Assembly: GCA_950295325.1 (NCBI GenBank)
Contig: OX485806.1
Coordinates: 930,001 to 994,000 of the forward strand
Source of the DNA: Polytrichum commune
Taxonomy: Eukaryota > Streptophyta > Polytrichopsida > Polytrichales > Polytrichaceae
DNA length: 64,000 nucleotides
Reading direction: 5' to 3'
This document shows positions 57,737-64,000 of this stretch, piece by piece. A model generated the notes under the pieces. The model did not search any database. It had not been told where the DNA came from and worked only from the letters and a program-made list of their open reading frames with translations. The first letter of the stretch is position 1; every line of letters begins with the position of its first letter. Both the position numbers and the translations under genes were made by a program.

Positions 57737-59540
57737 GATATCTGCGACCGAAACACCCAGATCACGAAGAGGTTAGCGACATTATCAAGAAGTTAAACAT
57801 TACAGGCCAAAATAGTTTTTGAGGCCCAACAAGGCCTAAGAGCTACATTCCTGAGCAAAAAAGCGCCTCGCAATGCCGTGGGGAGCTGTTGAAGCCACAC
57901 TAGCATCTCAAGAGTGCTACATATCAATAAGAACGGTAAAAATTACTTGCTCTTCGTAATCTTTTGCGTACATGGCATCGTACAATTTCACATATCCCAT
58001 GTTCAGTCAAAATAGGTTCTATGGCAGAACAGAAATTACACGAAGACGACTAGGACTCATGTTCCCCGAGTACGTCTGAAAAAAGCGCTCAGGGTCTTAG
58101 AAGTTCATAATTAAGTATAGTTTCTAAAGCAATTCCTCTCCCATTCAGGTACAAATCAATGTGATTCAGTGGCTGTCAGTGAGAAAAGAGAGAGGGCACC
58201 ATAGAGAGGGTGAAGTTCCACCCCTGATAACCTCAACAAAAATCTATCAAAATACGTGGCACGAAATTCCGTTGCTGGATGAGGACTTCCTAACCTCATA
58301 ATAAAATAAACGAGAAGAGATAATCCAATAAATATGGTGTTTCTCAACTTCAGTAGACCTGTTTCTTCGTCCAGCAACTACACGATGTCAACTAACAAAT
58401 GCAATTACAAGGCCTTTTTTCCACAGTCTACAAGCTCTCTGATCTCGCAGGCAATTAATTAATTACCTCGTTCAATAATTTCCCCGATGGCTTCGCCTCA
58501 GACACTCCACCTCAGAGCCTGCATCTTAGCGACGGGCATTGTAGTCTCCGCAACTTTACTCAGCTTCAAGGCTCGATTCCCAGTGCGAACACCTGTTCCT
58601 CCAAATCCCGAGCACTACTAAACTAAACCAACTGTACCCTAACGGATTCTATCACAACCTGCACTCTTGATGAAACCTCCAGCTCCTGAGGAAGAATGTA
58701 GCAGATAGCCTTTCCAGACTCCAGTAGTAACTGATTCTTGCCGGTTTTGCAGACGCCGCGTGCTCCGAATGTCACGCAACCTCTAAGAACGGATTATCAC
58801 CGTAAGACCTACACATGAGCAGGAAATGCACCTCCGCTCTTTCGGGGAATCACGACATGCCGACACTGCAGCCCGCACTCTTTCTGGAAACTCTTTCAAG
58901 AAGTATACTCGCATTCCTCATCCCAATGTTCGAGCGTCCCCACTCAAAACCTCAACAAGGTCTTTCACACAGCGCAATGTCAAGACCAGCACTAAGCACT
59001 TTTGAAACAAGAACTGTAGCTAAAGCCTTCCACGCTCCAGCAGAATGCTCCACACTTGCAACTATTTCCTGTCTGCATCTCTTCTCTTAACTGAGATCTG
59101 AGGGAAAGTCGCATGCGCGTATCTGCGAAATAGGCCTTCCCTAATTGATTTCCCACAGACGAACCGCCGAGCCAGTTACGAGATCCTACAATGCTCCCCC
59201 TCTCTCTAACTCCCACTCGCTCCTATACGCGAACTGCACTCAACAGTGCAAGATCTGCGCGCGAGAGACGCTGGAGTTTGGCGAATTTCGCCACAACCTG
59301 CTTTCCCAGATAAACAACAACGAACGAACGAACAAACTCTCTCACTGCTTAGCTTCTTCCCGGAGCAAGAAAAAATGCTTCCGAAAATTTCTTGTAAGTT
59401 CCTGTAAGAGCGTTGTAAGAGCAAGGCGCGCAAGGTAATGTTTGTTGAATGTCCCGCGTTTCGCAGAGCTCCTCGAAGGCCGCAGTCAACCAACACAGCG
59501 CAGCAACAACGAAACCTCTTCAAGCTAATGGCTATGGCGG
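57737..59540 (-). promoter_or_regulatory. Upstream region of the RopGEF gene
   Basis: An AG acceptor-like site (tcggtcgcag) lies a few bases before the RopGEF start, suggesting a leader exon somewhere in 57.8-59.5 kb. Composition is less AT-rich than the flanking intergenic DNA. No TATA box or protein-coding frame is convincing. Confidence 0.35.
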
Positions 59541-59574
59541 CCCCCGTGTGTCAAAGAAGACGGTTCCCCCTCCA

Positions 59575-59945
59575 GCCTTCTGCGTTCATCCAATCTCCTC
59601 CCCCCATGTTTCATCCATCCATCGTTCTTCGTTGCCTATGTCTCTCGTTCTCCGATCCCATTTTCCTGACCTCTGCTAAGCCTTCCAGCGCTCCGATTTT
59701 GTTCATCCATCTCATCCGTTTTCCGCAGTTCATCCGGCCTCCAGTCTCACGCGTTCATCCACTCCTCTCCTCTCATCCTCCCCCACCTTCCGTCGTTCTC
59801 CACCTTGCTGACCTTCCTCCCCGCGCTCCGATTTTCTTCATCCATTTCATCCGCTGTACGTCCAGTTCGCAGCGCTCCGATGCATGTCGTGCGGGGCTCT
59901 CTGTTCATCGGCGTGGATCTCATTCATCCGTCCGATTCTCATCAA
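59575..59945. repeat. TTCATCC-rich low-complexity segment
   Basis: The heptamer TTCATCC or CATCCGT occurs more than ten times in ~350 bp, pyrimidine-rich on the plus strand. A similar cluster, with both TTCATCC and GGATGAA orientations, is at 62790-62990. It yields a long open frame that looks non-biological. Confidence 0.7.
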
Positions 59946-61670
59946 AATTAGCTCAAGGAGTACAATGCGTGTACCTTCAACAGCCCCAATTGGTGTTGTT
60001 TTAATGAATAGTGTGGCTCTCTAGACTCGTTTTTAAACCCCCCCCCCCCCCCAAGATCATCCGTATTCTTTATCCCCAATCCTCCTACTAAACTAATCCC
60101 CAAAAACTAAGTTAGGGTAGTACGGTCCACGTGATGAGTTGGCAAATGTAAGTTCGGGATTAAAAATTGGTCTCCGGGAGCCTCCTCCCCCAAACCGTTT
60201 CCATTTGATGCGGACCATGTAACCACACGCATTTTTTGGTCCCGGTCCTTCTTGTTTGTCCCTTCCCGGCCTCTCGTCAACAAAGGCTTGTGAGTGCTTA
60301 CCTCCATTTGTTGGGTGGCTTTGAGAGCGAAGTTTGAACGTACGGAGTCCCCATGTGGCATGACCTTGTCCGCCATGTCGCACAATAGAAACATCATACC
60401 AACAAACAAAATGAAGTCAAAGTGGACCATGAACAAAAGAGAAGGGGAAAGGGGTGGGGGGGGGCTCATGCCTCTATCACACCAAACTTTCCGTCCAGTT
60501 CCAGATGTGAAATCGATGGGGATTATGTTGAGAAATAGATGTTGGTCCACCACTTTCCACACTATTACAGCTGGAGGTGCCGACGAATGGTGTCTGAACT
60601 GGCTGGTGTGATGAGTATCAGGGAAAGGGGAAAGGGGAGTTGGGTTGGGCTTACTTAATAGCAGGGTTCCAACACCAAACAACCGATAGTATTGAAGTGG
60701 AGTGACCCGGTTATTGTTTCGTAGCATACCTTAGTATTGTTGTGTTCGACACTTCAAAGAAACCCTACACTAACCTCACTAAGCTCAGTTCACGGGTGGT
60801 GTGATTTGCATAGAAACATTGCATGAGAATATTGAGGAGCATGGGTGCGGTAAAGTATGCAAGTGTTATGGGGTTATTTTTTTCTAATCGGACCCCTCCA
60901 TTTGGTTGTGTTTGTGACTTGGTGAGGGTCGAAGTACAAGCACCACTATACACATATTCAAAAGAGATTGGACAGTGACTTAAGATTGCATGAACTACTC
61001 CACACTCAACAATGAGCACAATGGGGACAACGTGTGTATTCGTTTAAGGATTTGACAAACATGCACTTTCACTAACAATAACTAAATCAGAGGAGGTCAG
61101 ATTTCCAACCTATTTTTTTGTTGATACTTCGTCAAAATGGCTTGCTAATGCATGAGAACTTTTGTTGTGTGAATTTTATTGCTAGAAGTCGGAGAATTTG
61201 ACCGACAAATTGAACAACACCCCCACACACACCTCGAGAGGGTATGACGCTCATTGGTGTGGTAGGCTTGATTGCTCGTGTGAGCGATTTAGTTGTGTAA
61301 TGGAATTATAGTTGGCCTAGGAAGAGATCATTATTCGCTAAAATAAGTTGTGAGAAGGGCCTCGTATTTCAAACTACAATAAAGTGGTCCTATCACTATG
61401 GGTCACATTCGGTTTCAACCCATGCTAAATTTGTAGTAGAAAATTAACATGGGCCACAACGGATTGTTTTCTCGAAAATTAAAGTGGTGATTATTTGTTT
61501 TTGTGCCACTTTTGATGCAAGGTGATGATTACGCTTTTGAATGTGAGATGTTGATCAGGCGTCTTCATGATGACTTAGGGGGGAAACCAGGGTCTTGGAC
61601 CCATGTGAATTCCACCTTGACCAGAAAATTAGTGTGGCCTTTGCTAATTTCCCACCACAGTGATCGGACT
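59946..61670. other. Intergenic, no gene recognised
   Basis: A 15-base C tract lies at 60038-60052. Minus-strand open frames around 60107-60727 have no recognisable domain. No element ends were identified. Confidence 0.35.
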
Positions 61671-61764
61671 AGTTAGGACCACCTCACACACAAGCTAAGG
61701 GTTGTGACCATGTACTTGTGAGGGCCCTTGATTCTCACCCAAAGGTCGTACCACTAACATGGTC

Positions 61765-61825
61765 TACCGGAAATTTGCATCAAATCTACCTCTTGGAGGT
61801 GGGCTTGATGCAAATTCCGACATAT
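61765..61825. repeat. Hairpin repeat
   Basis: 'ggaaatttgcatcaaatctacctc' and, after four bases, 'aggtgggcttgatgcaaattcc' pair over about 20 bp. The centre 'acctcttgga.gt.ggctt' recurs at about 62173-62195 inside the neighbouring MITE. Confidence 0.75.
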
Positions 61826-61972
61826 CATGAAACATTATCCATAATCGCTTATGTAGAAATCCCATGCAAGCGTTTTATCTATTATAACTTCGTTGGGTCC
61901 TTAGACCTTCACCTTCTAGTGCGAAGTGAACTTGGACAGTCTCTGCCATTTTTTGACTAATGAGAAAGGTTA

Positions 61973-62459
61973 GGGCCACTTCACACACGAGACTGGGACC
62001 CCGTAACCATTGCACTTCAAGCACTCTCATCGGTGGAAAAGGTGGAGCCGGTCCAAGTTCGCTTCACACTACGCTTGAGGGACCAACATAATATGTGAAT
62101 GCAAGATGGATGTAAAGTCTACATGGCATCGAACAAATCATGTTAATGGTCACTTCGACAATTTTGGAAAACCACCTCTTGGAAGTAGGCTTAACACCAA
62201 ACCAGGAGACCACGGCACTCCGAACGCTCACAACCGTTGGTTTATTCCATTTTATCACGTACGAGGACCCACGTGAATAGAAATTCATTGAAATAGCATT
62301 TGGTTGAGGGCCCCGTCACACATGACTTCACACTACACTTGAGGATCCGTGACCACACTACATGATGATGGAGGTGTGTAAGGACGCCGTTGGGACACTT
62401 TTCTTTTGGGCTCTCACAACTTCAAGGTCACGGCTCTTGGCTCGTGTGTGAAGTGGCCC
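61973..62459. mobile_element. Harbinger-like MITE (GGGCC ends)
   Basis: The left end gggccacttcacacacgag and the reverse complement of the right end are identical for 19 bp, then 'actgggaccccgtaacc' pairs imperfectly with 'ccaagagccgtgacc'. Flanks are tta and tca, a near match to a 3-bp PIF/Harbinger duplication. Length is 487 bp. A lone, more diverged end of the same type lies at about 61676-61705. Confidence 0.72.
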
Positions 62460-62789
62460 TCAGAATGAAAGAGGCCACGGGCCTTCAGTCTAGTGGATGT
62501 GAGGAGCGGCCCTTATTAGTGTGACCTAAATGTGCCACAAGTGGAAACTATTTAAATGGGGACATGGTGGAAACTATTTTATTTATTTATTTTAGCTGCT
62601 TTGGGAGCCAGCCGCCGCCAAGGCCGACCTAAAGTATTAAAATCGGGGGTGCTCAATTATTCCCATTTCGATCGCAAGCCCCTTTGAAGGGAGCCCAATT
62701 AAAGGCCAATATTTTAATTGCCAACGTGTCCAAAATGGGAGTGCCAGCCCCTCCGTCGAATCGTGCCCCAGTGGCGCGCAGTCTTTCCT

Positions 62790-62990
62790 CGTCCTCATCC
62801 ATTGCGGGTTCATCCAACATGGACGGATGAGCTCGAGAGGCGACAGGTATCATCCGTGTGCTGTATTGGCCAGAGCGGATGAACAGCCCGGGCCAGCCCC
62901 CGGGCCAGCCCCCGGGCTCCCTTGCGCCTTGCGACCCCTCATCCACCCCCCTGGCTTCATCCACGTTCATCTACATGGATGAACAGAACA
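62790..62990. repeat. TTCATCC/GGATGAA cluster
   Basis: About ten CATCC/GGATG words lie in both orientations around a GC-rich core with an exact short duplication ('ccgggccagccc' twice, 62888-62913). It resembles the 59575-59945 cluster and may be the end region of the same unknown repeat. Confidence 0.6.
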
Positions 62991-63194
62991 CCTCTTACTC
63001 CGGGCAGCGGGCACCGCTTAGGAAATAGTTTGCGCCATGTTTTATTCCAACCAATGAGGAAGGAGAGGGGGAAGCCATAAACGGTTACGGGGCTGAGTCA
63101 GATATTCCTAACCACATTCTCAATAACCACTAACTTATAGTTATGGGCCCCAAAATTAGCCGGCCTTTTGTCCAACTTCCCCAAAGTGCCTACG

Positions 63195-63421
63195 CTAACT
63201 ACACCCTTTTGTGTAATTAGTGTGGGTTACCATTCGGAGTTGTGTGTTGCTATACCTAATCACCGACATTATCTTCTTTCACCAACTACGTTATACCATG
63301 TTCTTTGGTGTGCATACTAACTACTTGTGTTGTTTGGGTCAGAAGTGATACTTTGAATAACATGTTATAGTAGTGCGTAACTCCAAATGGTGACCCACGC
63401 TAATTAGACAAACAATGTAGT
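63195..63421. mobile_element. CACTA-like MITE (copy 3, diverged)
   Basis: Left 'aactacacccttttgtgtaa' then 'ttagtgtgggttaccattcgg'. The reverse complement of the right end is 'aactacattgtttgtctaat' then 'tagcgtgggtcaccatttgg'. It has the same ~230-bp size and block order as copies at 24661 and 36484. Confidence 0.65.
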
Positions 63422-64000
63422 TCTTCCATGTGACCGGAAATCAGTGTGAGAATACTCAACCGTGGGCCACTGTGCTTTTTCTAGTCGGAGTGGAAATAAT
63501 GTGGGTCGGAGATCACGGGTTTTCCCATCGATCTTCTTTGAAACTTCCGACCAACACTTTACATAGAATAGTATATAGGTACCTTGAATCAAAAGAAGCA
63601 TGCAATAGAGTGATTGCCCACGTCAAGTTCTTAGAAAATCAATTAACGTGCTCCACACTAATTCTAAACTATAGATTTGGTGTGAGATATAAAGAAAATG
63701 AGTGTGGGGCTCTAGTGAATCACCATAGCACACACTAATTGGAGTGTTTAATGTAGCTCGGAACTTACATCTGTTAACATGGGCCAACCGTTTGTGCTTC
63801 TTTGAGGCCTACAAATGAAGTCATTGAGAAGTTCAAATGGCATTTGTCATATGCTCTTTATTTAGCTCGGTTACTCTCATATAGTTGAATAGTTATTACT
63901 TCATGACCCCGTTAATCGTGTGAACCCATGAATACCATTAGAACAAATTCCATTCCACTCATGTTTGTGGGTACTTTTTTGGTGGTGTGAATGTAGACTT
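63422..64000. other. Intergenic to window end
   Basis: Nothing recognisable; the open frame at 63430-63738 has no known domain. Confidence 0.35.

Noticed and set aside
59438-60004. 188-residue plus-strand frame rich in Pro, Ser and His
   Set aside because: Derived from the TTCATCC repeat; no domain and no plausible start context.

Overview
The window looks like nuclear DNA of a streptophyte. The evidence is a seven-exon RopGEF with a complete PRONE domain, an ankyrin protein with a PGG-type membrane domain, a plant-type folate-receptor-like protein, GT-AG introns, interstitial CCCTAAA/TTTAGGG tracts and many plant-type MITEs. The repeat load and the kinase type would suit a bryophyte, charophyte or other non-seed plant. 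I cannot name the species from the sequence.

Region 0.8-16.9 kb is accessory and repeat-driven. A DUF7869-type, transposon-derived gene (851-3938, minus strand) has one intron and one apparent single-base frameshift. Just upstream of it lies a 13-copy array of a 20-22 bp near-palindrome with core TTTGGGTCG-NN-CGACCCAAA. The same palindrome occurs in every phase-matched intron, and twice inside an exon, of a large plus-strand gene (leader from about 8.1 kb, coding 9542-15409). That gene joins a ParB-like DGQH motif, a degenerate methyltransferase-like segment, a long disordered linker and an FCP1/NIF-like (HAD) domain. The block is flanked by an imperfect direct repeat at about 7.19-7.37 kb and 16.71-16.88 kb, so it may be a mobile or duplicated unit.

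Region 17-46 kb holds three host-like genes, all on the minus strand, in a sea of repeats: the ankyrin-PGG gene (22445-23941, intronless), a six-exon short-chain dehydrogenase/reductase (33427-35145), and a four-exon folate-receptor-like membrane protein (37285-40190) whose first intron is a tandem array. Between them are several non-autonomous element families that can be delimited by eye: a 574-bp fold-back element with a 12-copy internal array, CACTA-like MITEs, a roughly 365-bp MITE family with nested insertions, a degenerate pogo/Emigrant-like element, and a GGGCC/TAA Harbinger-like MITE.

Region 46-64 kb holds an intronless protein kinase (46882-48321) with a DFE in place of DFG, a duplicated leader and a decayed copy of its own 3' end, and then the RopGEF gene (54684-57736). 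The remainder is intergenic repeat. I see no operons, CRISPR arrays, rRNA genes or intact tRNA genes. Exon joins were chosen by splice-site consensus, reading phase and family conservation, without transcript data.
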